Positions 1 through 9,820 of a DNA stretch of 64,000 nucleotides are shown here, one piece after another. Every line of letters starts with the position of its first letter. Position 1 is the stretch's first letter. A model generated the notes under the pieces. It was not told the DNA's origin. It searched no databases and worked only from the letters and a program-made list of their open reading frames with translations. The stretch comes from Sordariomycetes sp. S80-01Y (lineage: Eukaryota; Ascomycota; Sordariomycetes), in contig JAXQJY010000020.1 of the NCBI GenBank assembly GCA_037042185.1, positions 620,001 through 684,000 on the forward strand, given 5' to 3'. The translations under genes were made by a program, and so were the position numbers.

Positions 1-812
1 TAACACCGGCTGTGGCGCCCATGCCGAAAGTCAGGAATGGGTTCTTCGTGTTTTTGACATTGGTGCGGGCCGCAACAGCTTCTTTGATGACGTTGTAAGA
101 GCCCATGCGGACGGCGACGGTGGCTGACTGCTTCATGGTCGTCGAGATGAGGCCACGGTAGAGCTCGGTGATGCCACGTTCGGCGACAATGGTTCGTAGA
201 GCATGGAAACCTCCCCTGTAGCGCTTCGTTGCTGATCGAGCGTCGTCGATTCTATGGGAAGTCAGCTCATGTTCATGAATTGTAGTCCGCGCTTCAACGT
301 ACAGGGCAGTCTTGACGCGCTCAGTGGGCGTCACGGCGACAACGCTCTCGACGGCACCGGCGCACATCCCAGCCGCTATCGCTCTTGCAGGCGACAGCTT
401 CCCATCTGAGTCCACCAGCTGACTCTTGATAGCGTCAAATGACAGGAATCGAACGCCAGCCTTGAAGGCAGTTCCCAGTATCAGCGTTGAGCAGCCCGTG
501 TAGATGGCGCGGATGCCATCTTGGCGAGCAGTCTGCGACACCACGGCAAGAGGGTTTCTTGATACAGGAGCACCAGTGCTTTTGCTGAGCTGCGCCCTTG
601 TTTTGGCGAATTCGAAGGGGTACTGGATTCTGGTTAGACATGCCCCGGAGATGCTAAGGATGGGCCAGGCTTACTGTAGCTGTTGCTTCAACGGCTCCTC
701 CGATCGCGCCTGATAATAAGGAGACACCGGGCGTGACGACTTTCTTCTTTGCTTCGAGCTTCTCCAGCTGAGGCTTTGAAGCTACCAGTTGAGGTTGCGC
801 GATGGTAGCCAT
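1..812 (-). CDS. Mitochondrial tricarboxylate carrier (CTP1/MttA-like), 3' end off the window
   Basis: Three exons on the minus strand, 812-675, 622-303 and 251-1, with introns of 52 and 51 bp (donors GTAAGC and GTACGT). The protein is a mitochondrial carrier (SLC25), an inner-membrane exchanger of citrate, cis-aconitate or related tricarboxylates. Repeat 1 has the Px[DE]xx[KR] signature as YPFEFAKTR and repeat 2 has it as TPTERVKT. The conserved stretches KAGVRFLSF, TALIDDA and TTMKQSA are typical of tricarboxylate carriers. Repeat 3 starts at the window edge, so the C-terminus is missing. The YPFEFAKT form of repeat 1 recalls, from memory, the branch containing Aspergillus terreus MttA more than canonical CTP1, which usually reads YPLEF. 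The gene is divergent from a Zn2Cys6 regulator that is followed by a PrpF isomerase, so a role in moving aconitate or citrate for that locus is inferred. The family is certain; the substrate is not. Confidence 0.93.
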
Positions 813-1376
813 GATGTGATGTGTCCGTTCTCTCACGCAGATGTGGTTTAAGGAGGAGAAGACTTCACCCTGGGCGAGATTGAGAAGAACTGCACTGCGA
901 GATTCTGCTCTGCTTCGGAATCTGACCGAGCCTGGTCAGATTATCATGAGATCCTTTGGATTTCCAAGATCTGGAGTCTTGGGCGTTGCGCGTTCGAGAG
1001 GTTCGGGCAAAGTCCGAGAGGGAGACGGCTGCATGGTGAGAGCGGACACAGCCCATTTTTGATGACTAGGCCCAAACGGAGACCCGTAGTGACCAAAAGA
1101 GCCGCGTTTTCCAGTCCTCGTCGACAGTAGAGCTATTTTGGCTGCAGCGATATCGCCTGTCTCGAGATAGAAGGTTGAAGCTCTCCAAAGGGTTCAGGAG
1201 CGGAAGCGGGCTGGTGGAGTTCCCCCAATTTCTCCACAGTCAATTCAGGTTCCCGCGGGGAGAAGCAGTTCCCGGTCTTCCCGTCATCGGCTTCCAGTTC
1301 CCGTGGATGGCTGCCCTCAAACTCCTCCCATCTTCTGCTCCCCTCGTGTCGCTTATCCCGCAAGGCCAGAAACGAG
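813..1376. other. Divergent promoter region between carrier and Zn2Cys6 regulator
   Basis: These 564 bp lie between the start codons of two divergent genes and must hold both promoters and 5' leaders. One CGG-N7-CCG palindrome is visible (listed separately). The short open frames here look fortuitous. Confidence 0.6.
916..928. promoter_or_regulatory. Candidate Zn2Cys6 binding palindrome CGG-N7-CCG
   Basis: CGG at 916-918 and CCG at 926-928 form an inverted pair with a 7-bp spacer. It lies 104 bp upstream of the carrier start codon, in the promoter shared with the regulator. Zn2Cys6 dimers commonly bind inverted CGG half-sites. A match this short can occur by chance, so the call is tentative. 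Confidence 0.3.
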
Positions 1377-3859
1377 ATGCAGTCCAGCCGCGGAAAGGCC
1401 CCTTCCCGCGACAGCGCGCGCACTAAACGCTCCCGTCGACGGGCAGCGGAAGCGTGCTCATTCTGCCGCCGGCGCAAGGTTCGTTGACAGCCCCGCGATG
1501 AATGTGAGCGAATACGGACTGAGCTGGAGCAGATCAAATGCAACGCCGAGAGGCCCACCTGCAACAATTGCAAGACGTACGAGAATGAGTGCGTCTATGA
1601 GCCCATCCCCGAGGAGGCCAAGGAGGCTGGTCGAGAGAGGCACGTGCGCACCAAACGGCGCAAGACTGAAGCTTCTACTCCCGACAGGACGCAGAAGAGC
1701 TCTTCTGCTAGACAGTCAGAGTCGCCTCTGCCGCAGACTCCTGATGTGAGAGATGGAGCGGATAAGGAGACTTCGCAGACCTGGAGACCGGCGCCTGAGC
1801 GGGCATCTGAAGCCAGCGTATCGAGGATCTTGGTCTCTGCTAACGGAGTGTCGAGCTACCATGGACGGACCAGTGCCTTGTTTGAGGACAACATCCAGGA
1901 GAGACCACCAAAGGCCGATCAGAGGCGCATGCCGGATGACTGGGTAGAACGTGGTCTCGTCGCCGAAGCAGCGCGACAGCGTCAGATGGAAGAGCTCAAC
2001 TTCCGTCAGGGCAAGCTCGACTTCGACGGCGTCGATCCAGATCTGGGCATGCACCTCCTCTCCCTCCATTGGAACCGACAGCATCACTCATTCCTGCTCA
2101 CCTACCGACCGGCCTTCATGAGGGACATGGCCTGCAACGGGCCGTACTTCTCCAAGCTGCTCCTCAACGCAATTTACTTCGGCGCTTCCAAGTTCAGCCC
2201 AAGGCTGGAAGTGCGGAAAGATCCAAACGACGTCCGCACGGCGGGATGGCAGTATCGAGAGCGCGTGAGGGAGCTCCTCGGCGGCGCGCTCGACCGTAGC
2301 GATGTTACCACCATCCAAGCTTTGCTGGTCATGACGAATTCGCTGTTTGCGCTGGGTGACGAGAGGAGCGCGGCTTGGCTCTACGCCGGTCTTGCGTTCC
2401 GGATGTTGATTGATTTGGGAATGCACGTTGATTTGACAAGCACACGTCGGTTCTCGGACGAAGATCTCGAGATCAGAAGACGGGTGTTCTGGGGAGCGTT
2501 TGGTGAGTTGCCCCTTTTCTTCTGCTGATTCAGGGGCTAAAGTTCGCAGTTGTCGACAAGATCCAAAGTCTGTACCAGGGTCGGCCCGTCAGCCTCAAAG
2601 AGTCTGAGGCGCTCGTCCCCATCAAGTTTCTCGATACGTTTGAGGAGCTCGAGCACTGGCAGCCATTTGCGTACTCGACCTCGGCGACGGACTATCCAGG
2701 TTCGCCAGCGTACAGCATCTCGACCTTCACCTTCCTCTGCAAGCTGTCCATCACCATGAGCGACATCCTCGGCTGCATCTACACGGAACGAAGCTCGGAT
2801 CAGAGTCCAACGGAACTGGCTGGTATGCTCGAGAAGCTACAGTTGAAGCTGGATAGATGGCAGTCCTCTCTACCCACGCATCTCCAATTCGATCCTGCAA
2901 AGTCAAACAGGGGTACATTTCCACCACCGCATGTCTTCAGTCTTCAGTAAGCTTTCTCCTTAAAATTTCACGGGTCCTAGGCTAACACTGAGAGCGCGAT
3001 GCACAACGTCCTCGTCATCCTCCTCCACCGCCCTTTCGTGGCGGACGGCCATCTCTACAGCACCTCCCGCTCGATATCGGTCGACTGCTTCATGAAATGC
3101 GCGACCGCCGCGTCGAGCATCAGCAACCTCCTGCGCGCGTACCACCGGGCCTTCTCCACGCGGCGCGCGCCGTACCTCATCTCCTACGCTACCTACGTCG
3201 CTGCCACGATCCACTCCCGCATCGCCGCCAGGAGGGGGAACGACTCGACCGCGCACGCGAACCTGGCCACCTGCCTGGCCGTCTTCAAGGAGAATCAGGA
3301 AACGAATTCGGCGGTCGCGAAAGCAGCCATGATCGTGGAGAATCTCATGAAGAAGCTCGGAGTCGTGGTCGACAGGATCTCCAGCGATGCTCTGGAAATG
3401 ACCATCCCGAGCAGATCCCGAGACGACATTCAAGGCACTTCCGTCGAGGAGCCCCGTCCCGAGGCAGAAGCGCAACCCGTCACGGCTAAGCTCCCCGCAA
3501 CGCCCGCCCTGGGGAACGGCTTCTCTCCCGGCTCCGACTGGGTGGATATTGACGGCATCATCCAGTCTTTTCTCCACGAGAACGACGGCCACGAACCGGC
3601 AGAACAGCCCAGGCAACAGTGGGTCATGCAACAGCCGGATTCAAGCCAGGTGGTCATGGGACACGGTTTTCCCATGCAGCAAAATCAGATACCCGTTGCT
3701 CAGGACGTGGGGATGGCTCCCGCGGACGGGGGTTACGGGTATCAATGGCAAAGCCAGCAGGGTTGGAGACCGGCAAACAGTGAAGCTGCGAGTATGGAGG
3801 ATCCGCTTTTCGGATTCAACGGCGCTTCCACGGATAGTTTCGCCTTTATGGGGTGGTGA
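1377..3859 (+). CDS. Zn2Cys6 transcription factor with fungal-specific middle homology region
   Basis: Four exons: 1377-1478, 1533-2502, 2550-2946 and 2995-3859. The introns are 54, 47 and 48 bp and the product is 777 residues. The first intron splits the zinc cluster; after splicing it reads C27-x2-C30-x6-C37-x6-C44-x2-C47-x6-C54, an exact Zn2Cys6 binuclear cluster preceded by an Arg/Lys-rich stretch. Residues of roughly 130-450 carry the fungal transcription factor MHR, with blocks such as LLSLHWNRQHHSF, YFSKLLLNAIYFGASKFS and LVILLHRPF. The C-terminal 150 residues are Gln/Pro/Gly-rich and probably an activation region. The start is the first ATG giving an uninterrupted basic N-terminus before Cys27. 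The gene sits between the tricarboxylate carrier (divergent) and a PrpF isomerase (same strand, 202 bp on), as expected of a pathway-specific regulator. Its target genes are inferred from position only. Confidence 0.92.
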
Positions 3860-4036
3860 GCCCGTTCCCGCGGGTAGCGCCCCACGCACAGCCCACGGGA
3901 AGACGACGACGAGACTCCTTTGCACGCGCCACTTTGCAGTCGATCAGCTATCTTCCAAGAAGTCCGTTGCGACGCTTCGCTTATATTCTTCATGCCGCGG
4001 CTCAATGTCGTGCCGTCGATCCGGCGATGGGCTCCA

Positions 4037-4042
4037 TATATA
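4037..4042 (+). promoter_or_regulatory. TATA-like box upstream of the PrpF gene
   Basis: TATATA lies only 20 bp before the first in-frame ATG at 4062. If used in the usual way (initiation some 25-35 bp or more downstream), transcripts would begin at or past that ATG. Translation would then start at the in-frame ATG at 4212, which sits in a CCACC context. Confidence 0.45.
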
Positions 4043-4061
4043 GGCACTCGAGCTGATTAGC

Positions 4062-5559
4062 ATGGCCAGGCACGCCGTATCGCGACGAGCTCTGAGTACA
4101 CTAGTCCAACACACCGAATCTCTTTCTGTGAATCTGCCTGTTCAAGCTCTCTACGCTTCTCGACGAAACCTTCCCAAAACTCTCAAAGTTGTCTGGCCTG
4201 ACCTGCCCACCATGACGGTTGCAGACATCAAGCCTCGACGGCTGAGACGCCATGTGCTGCCTTGCGTGCTGATGCGCGCCGGGACGTCGAAGGGCATGTT
4301 CCTACACAAAGACGACCTGCCGGCAAACCAATCCGAGTGGGCGCCGCATCTTATTTCAGCCCTGGGCTCGCGAGGGAACGACCCTCGTCAAATCGACGGC
4401 GTCGGTGGCGGGACGTCGACAACCTCAAAGGTCGCCGTGGTCTCGCCCTCGAGCCGACCGGATGCAGATGTGGAATTCACCTTTGTGCAAGTCGCAGTCG
4501 GCAAGGAGTCCGTCGACTTCACCGGTACTTGCGGGAACATGGTCTCAGGGGTTGCGCCGTTTGCCGTGCAGGAAGGTCTGGTGAAGCCGAAGCCCGGCTC
4601 AAGATTCGTAAGTTCCCCTGATCTGCTGCTTCTCATGGCTCAGGCTAACAGAGAGATAGATGGACGTCCGCGTGTACAATACCAATACCGACCGAACCGT
4701 TGTCGAAACAGTCGAGATCGACGAGGCTGGCGAGTACGAAGAGGACGGAGAGTACACCATTCCCGGCGTCAACACCACTGGAAGTGAAGTCAAATGCGCC
4801 TTCGTCGATCCGGCGGGGAGCATGACTGGGAAGTTGCTGCCCTCGGGTCAAGCGCAACAAATGCTCCGGGTCCAGCCCCCGTCCACTTTGTCGAATCTTG
4901 AGCCCTTTGACGTGAGGGTATCGCTTGTTGATGCGGCGAACCCCTTTGTCCTGATCGACACCACTTCCATACAGACAATCCTCAATAGCCTGCCTTCGGA
5001 GGACGCCCAGCATGCTCTGGTTGAAACTGTCCGCCGCGAAGGAGCTGTAGCTATGGGTCTGGCCGAATCCGTGGAGGCAGCAGCTCTAGTACGCGGTACC
5101 CCCAAAGCTGCCCTCATGTACCCACCCCCCGCGGGCGGCAAAGTCGATGTCAAAGTGCAGGCCTACTCTATGGGTCTGCCTCATCCGAGCTTGCAGCTCA
5201 CCGGAGCCGTCTGCCTCGCCGCTGCCTTGAGCACACCGGGCACCATCGTCGCGGACCTGCGCTCCAGCCCGCGGAGAGACGCATCGGAGCCTCTGACGCC
5301 GGAAAGGACGCCAAGTCCCGGCAGTGAGAAGGCCGAGCTGGTTCCCGGAAAGCTTGAAAAGGAAAGGGAGGTTGTGATCCAGCACAGCAAGGGAACGATC
5401 AAGGTTGGGGTGGTTATGAGGGAGGACGGAGGGGTTGCGAGCTGTGCCGTGTCAAGAACGGCAAGGCGACTATTCGAGGGGAGAGTAAGGTACTACATCC
5501 AGGAGGTTTTCGAGAAGGTTGGGGCCGTGTTGGCCAGGGAGGTTGAGGCAGCGGGATAG
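4062..5559 (+). CDS. PrpF-family isomerase (aconitate / methylaconitate isomerase type)
   Basis: Two exons, 4062-4607 and 4660-5559, with a 52-bp intron (GTAAGT); 481 residues from the first ATG. The fold is the duplicated diaminopimelate-epimerase-like fold of PrpF (DUF453). Motifs visible are LMRAGTSKGMF (residues about 70-80), GGGTSTTSK with the conserved lysine, and FTGTCGNMVSG with the conserved cysteine. The second half contains GLPHPSLQLTGAVCLAAA. Known relatives include bacterial PrpF, which isomerises 2-methylaconitate, and Ustilago maydis Adi1, which converts cis- to trans-aconitate. The first 50 residues are Arg/Ser-rich and could be a mitochondrial presequence. A TATA box 20 bp upstream and a better ATG context at 4212 make a 431-residue protein starting there at least as likely. 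The family is firm; the substrate is inferred from the neighbouring tricarboxylate carrier. Confidence 0.92.
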
Positions 5560-6720
5560 ATCCACAGGCTTGCAGATAGTCACCGGGATGGCAGAGTCTA
5601 CATCACGTAGTCAGCTCCAATAAGAGAAACCCTCATGTACATCGTAGGGCACAACACTCGCAACCTTGAAAGTCCCGTCTGGCCAACAATGAAGCGTTGC
5701 AACCCGCGGTGGAGAGGTACATCAGCTTCGCTCATGGCCGTCCTATCGCAGAAGAGGGCCGTGCTGAAAATGGCAATGCGGTATGCAGCTTGTGGCCGAG
5801 GCCAATGGGCCGGCCCGCACGTGGTCACTTGATGCCGCACGCAGTGCAGCACCAGCGAAATGGCCTCGAAATGAGTGGACTAATGCTGGCGAGGAATCTC
5901 ACATATTCGCCAGGGGCTGTTCAGCTCACTCAGCAAAGGGGTCTGAAGCCGAAGCTCGACTCGTTTGAGTCGTTGACATGATCCTGCTCTGACTCAGCAG
6001 CCACGGCGCTCGGATTGTTGTTCAGCCGTCCCGCCCAGCCTCCGGATTTATCGCTCGTGATCACGTGTTGGTGGTGCCGATGATGCAAGACTGTTTGTGA
6101 ACACTGTGACGGCCAGAACTCTGCCACCCCCATGGCGTGACTGAAATGCAGCAGCCGAGTCTCGTTGAGCCTTGGAGGCGCTCCATTGGCCGATTAAGCT
6201 TCAACCGGGCTTCCAATTCCTGACTGCACCCCAGGTGCACACGCCCTGAGCCAGATTCCACCCCTTCGCAGACCCGCCTCTTTGCATCGTATCTCGAGCA
6301 GAAGATACTTCTGCACAGGCCAAGCCGTGCCCTGTCGTCATGTACTCTGCGGAGTGGGTACCCCGGCATCGCGGATCTCGAGCCTTGCCCAGTGCTGGCG
6401 CCGCTCTGGGGACGGAGCAGCTTCGAGCTCCCAGCTCCCCAGCTCCCCCTCTCGCCTGTCTCGCCCTCCCTCAGCCGTTGCGCGACCAAAAGGTACATGC
6501 CAATGGCTTGACCATCCCACGTAAAATGATGTACCGATGATGACGGCGCCCGAGGTGGCCAGCCTGGTTGCGCAGCTCCCCCTTCTCCTCTCTTCTTCTC
6601 TTCTCTCTTCCTCCCGACTCGTCTTATCACAACGGTTCCTCGCACACCGGACCCTTAGACGCTTCTCAATTCACATCACTGAAGACTCGAGCGCAAATCC
6701 TCAACACCCCCACATCCACA
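5560..6720. other. Intergenic region
   Basis: No gene is supported in these 1.16 kb. The end nearest the next gene carries a pyrimidine-rich tract at about 6578-6614, typical of fungal core promoters and 5' leaders. Confidence 0.5.
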
Positions 6721-7305
6721 ATGTCTAAGCGCGGCCGCGAGGAAGAGGAGGAGCTTGTCTCCCTGCCCGAGGACGACGACGGCGAGGAGGAGGAGGAGTG
6801 AGTTGCCCCCTGTCGCCCAGATGACGCCAATGCGCCGCCAGCTTCAGCTCTGCTCGAACCTTCATGGCCTGCGGCGTTGAGCTCATCATCAATATGGCAT
6901 TCAAGCTGACCAGCATAGGTACATCTCCACTGGCGACGAAGCAGAAGGCTCCGATGAAGAAGAAGAGGAGGAGGAAGAGGAGGGCGACGAGGAGGACGAC
7001 GAGGAAGAAGAGGAAGCTGAAGCCAACGGTAAGCAATCACCTTTGCGATTGACGGCAAGATCCCTGCTAATCGTCCCTTAGGCGACGAGCCTCCCGCCGC
7101 GAAGAAGCGCAAGACCGAGGAAGCTCCCAACGGCGACGCTGAAGGCGAGGACGAGGAGCCTGCCAAGGGCGATGATGAGGACGAGGACGCCGAAGAGACC
7201 GCCGAGACCTCTGCGCCCGCGAAGGACGCCGTCAAGGCGACCGAGAAGCCTGCTGAGAAGGAGACCGAGGACAAGGCTGTTGCCGCCAACGGCGAGGAGG
7301 CATGA
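6721..7305 (+). CDS. Small, highly acidic protein of unknown function (nuclear-type)
   Basis: Three exons: 6721-6797, 6919-7028 and 7082-7305. The introns are 121 and 53 bp, the frame is kept across both, and the product is 136 residues. Nearly half the residues are Glu or Asp, in long runs. A basic patch PAAKKRKTEE near residue 65 looks like a nuclear localisation signal. The C-terminal half is Glu/Ala/Lys-rich and lacks aromatic residues, so the whole chain should be disordered. The composition resembles acidic histone chaperones and prothymosin-like proteins, but I see no CHZ motif or other defined domain and do not assign a function. The start ATG has a good context (CCACAATG) after a CT-rich leader. 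Clean splicing into one frame supports a real gene. Confidence 0.75.
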
Positions 7306-8140
7306 TGCGCTCCAGCACAAGCGCTGCGCGTTGCAGCTGCTTGGTCTTGAGGTTGGGATGTACGCATTAATACAAAACGGTCGCAACTGATCCTGCTCGA
7401 ACCCGTGACCGCCTGCTCCTGTATTCAGTTGCATTCATCAATTGTTTTCTCCATGAGCGGCGATCGTGAGGGCCTTGGGCATCTGACAGGGTTGAATGAC
7501 TTGCACTCTAACCTGCAGGTTATTGAACAAAGGCAGGGCGAAGCAGCCGCCAGAGGCATCCACGGTAAGCTGCGAAGAGCTCATGATGACTGACTATAAA
7601 TGACCACGCCGTTGCTCTCGTCATCGCTCTCGTCCTTGATATGCAGAGTCCCGTCTTCACGCTGTCGCATGCGACAACACCAAGGCTTACAGCACCTAGG
7701 ACAACAGCTGCGCCCAACCCGACATCGCAGCCACTTTCACTCCACTCAGCTTCAAATTGAACCACCCCCCGTCGCGATTCAACGCGCGCCGCTCGAGCCA
7801 GCCCATGCACCTGGCTTACCCTGCGGCACCCTGAATCGCGCTCCTGGGCGAGGGGGATCGATCGGCGGAGCGAAGGCCCCGGGTCCAGCCTCTACTTCCC
7901 CCTCGTCCTCGTGGGGATCTGGCGATGCTTGGCATCCCGCCGGACGCGATTGGGACCAATTGGCGCATCAACGTCATTGCGCGATGAGGGGGAGGGGCAC
8001 TGGTAGGACGGCCTCTGTATTTACCCACGAGCCTTGATAAGAGGCTCCTCTGCCACGTATCCTTCGCTTTTCTTCCTCCTACCATTTTGAACTTCTCGTC
8101 TAGACTCTACTCTTCCAACCAATTCAACCTGAGATTTTGA
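7306..8140. other. Intergenic region with CCAAT boxes
   Basis: No coding region is convincing in these 835 bp. The part near the aldo/keto reductase has an inverted CCAAT pair (listed separately) and another CCAAT at 8119-8123. Confidence 0.5.
7949..7960. promoter_or_regulatory. Inverted CCAAT pair upstream of the aldo/keto reductase
   Basis: ATTGG at 7949-7953 and CCAAT at 7956-7960 face each other across two bases, about 180 bp before the start codon. CCAAT is the target of the fungal HAP/AnCF complex. The call rests on motif and position only. Confidence 0.35.
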
Positions 8141-9158
8141 ATGTTGCGCGCAACAATGGCTGCCGTCAAGCAAACAACGTGAGTCCCCCTCCTGTTCTGT
8201 ACACATACGTTGGATCACTGTGGTCAACATCAACACCAACGCTGCACTCGCCCTCCCTCACGAGCACCGCTGACGCACACGCAGCCGCACCGCCACCCTC
8301 AACACGGGCGACAAGATCCCCGTCGTCGGCCTGGGCACCTGGCAGTCCCGCCCTAACGAGGTGTCCGTCGCCGTCGAGACCGCCCTGCGCGCCGGCTACC
8401 GCCACATCGACACGGCCCACGCCTACGGCAACGAGAAGGAGGTCGGCGAGGGTATCAAGGCCTCGGGCGTGCCGCGCAAGGACATTTGGCTCACCACCAA
8501 GCTCGACAACCCGTGGCACAAGCACGTCACCGAGGGCCTGGCCGCCTCCCTCGAGGCCCTCCAGACCGACTACCTGGACCTGTTCCTCATGCACTGGCCC
8601 GCCTCGCTCGACGCCGAGGACAAGAGCAAGGTCTACTCCGACTGGGATTTCCGCGACACCTGGCGCGAGATGCAGAAGCTCGTCAGCACGGGCAAGGTGC
8701 GCAACATTGGCGTCTCCAACTTCGACATCACCAACCTCGAGAAGCTGCTGGCGCACCCGGAGTGCAAGATCATTCCCGCCGTCAACCAGATCGAGCTGCA
8801 CCCCGGCCGCCCCTCGCCCAAGCTCGTCGCCTACAACACCTCCAAGGGCATCCACTCCACGGGCTACTCGTGCCTCGGCTCCACCGACTCGCCCCTCTAC
8901 AAGAACCAGGACTTCGTCAAGGTCGCCGAGGCCAAGGGCAAGTCGGTCCAGCAGTGCCTGCTCATGTGGGGGCTGCAGAAGGGCTGGAGCGTCATCCCCA
9001 AGAGCGTCACGCCCAAGCGCATCGAGGCCAACTTCGAGCTGGACGGCTGGTCGCTGAGCGACGAGGAGATGAAGGTCTTTGACTCGATGCCCGATCGCTT
9101 CAAGGTCTGCAACGACAAGTGGCTGCCTGTGCAGGTCTTCTTCGGCGATGATGAATAG
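8141..9158 (+). CDS. Aldo/keto reductase (NADPH-dependent, glycerol dehydrogenase-like)
   Basis: Two exons, 8141-8178 and 8285-9158, with a 106-bp intron; 303 residues. This is an AKR-superfamily TIM barrel that reduces aldehydes or ketones with NADPH. The catalytic tetrad is visible as D55 and Y60 (DTAHAYGNE), K85 (WLTTKLDN) and H116 (FLMHWPAS). The coenzyme loop IPKSVTPKRIEANF is intact. N-terminal KIPVVGLGTWQS and mid-protein IGVSNFDITNLEKLL are hallmark AKR segments. A second in-frame ATG at 8156 would shorten the protein by five residues and has the better context (ACAATGGC). The sequence is closest in feel to fungal GCY1/GLD-type glycerol dehydrogenases, but the substrate cannot be fixed. 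Its 3' end converges on the HIT gene with about 100 bp between stops. Confidence 0.95.
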
Positions 9159-9256
9159 ACTAGTGTAACGAGGTCGCTCGTGGGCGGGGAAGGCAAAAAA
9201 AGTAGATATAGAAAAAAGGCAACGCTTGTGATAAAATGGAAGGAATCGCTCCAGCT

Positions 9257-9820
9257 CTATAACTTGGTCTTGATCTCAAAGTCTTCCTGCAAATCCTTCC
9301 CCTCCTCCGCCATGATCTTGGCCACCTCTTCGCGTATGCGCCCGGCCAGCACCTCGGCCTCCTCGTCGTCGAGCTCCTCCCGCGTCCCCCTGCCAAACAT
9401 GGTGAAGCTCTCCCTCATCCTCCCGCTGGCCCGTATCTCCGGCCGCGGTATGACATGGTAGTGCACGTGCGGAACGACCTGCGCCGCCGCCGCGCCGTTG
9501 TTCTGCACGACGTTCCAGTCCTCGACCCCCGTGGCCCGGCCGACGGCCCTGGAGAGGATGCGCACGGCGGCGCCGAGCCTGCGCGCCTCGGAGGGCGTGG
9601 CGTCCGTGAGCTTGGGGCGGTGTCGTCGCGGCGAGATGAGGAGGTGGCCCCGCGACAGGGGCAGGATGTCGAGGAAGGCGATCAGCGTGGGCGTGGAGAG
9701 GAGGATGAAGGACGCCGGCGTCGTGAGCGTGGGTGAGATGGTGCGCGGTGGTGACGCCGGGTCGTAGGGCTTGTGTGCTGCGGCGATGGCGCAGAAGGGG
9801 CAGGGGAGGTCGGTTGACAT
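9257..9820 (-). CDS. HIT-domain nucleotide-binding protein
   Basis: A single exon of 187 residues. The histidine triad is H118-x-H120-x-H122 in VVPHVHYHV, preceded by the HIT-typical QNNGAAAAQ. The N-terminal CPFC (C7, C10) is the half zinc site common in HINT-like proteins. HIT proteins hydrolyse or transfer nucleoside monophosphates from phosphoramidates, dinucleoside polyphosphates or AMP-lysine conjugates. After the triad comes a charged helical tail of about 60 residues rich in Glu, common in fungal members. The start ATG at 9820 is the only one ahead of the CxxC. The gene converges with the aldo/keto reductase. Confidence 0.93.
   Translation of the reverse strand: MSTDLPCPFCAIAAAHKPYDPASPPRTISPTLTTPASFILLSTPTLIAFLDILPLSRGHLLISPRRHRPKLTDATPSEARRLGAAVRILSRAVGRATGVEDWNVVQNNGAAAAQVVPHVHYHVIPRPEIRASGRMRESFTMFGRGTREELDDEEAEVLAGRIREEVAKIMAEEGKDLQEDFEIKTKL

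Noticed and set aside
2960-3631. A 223-residue minus-strand open frame
   Set aside because: Antisense to the last exon of the Zn2Cys6 regulator, whose spliced frame carries the conserved LHRPF block.
8166-8855. A 229-residue minus-strand open frame
   Set aside because: Antisense shadow of the aldo/keto reductase, produced by GC-rich third positions.
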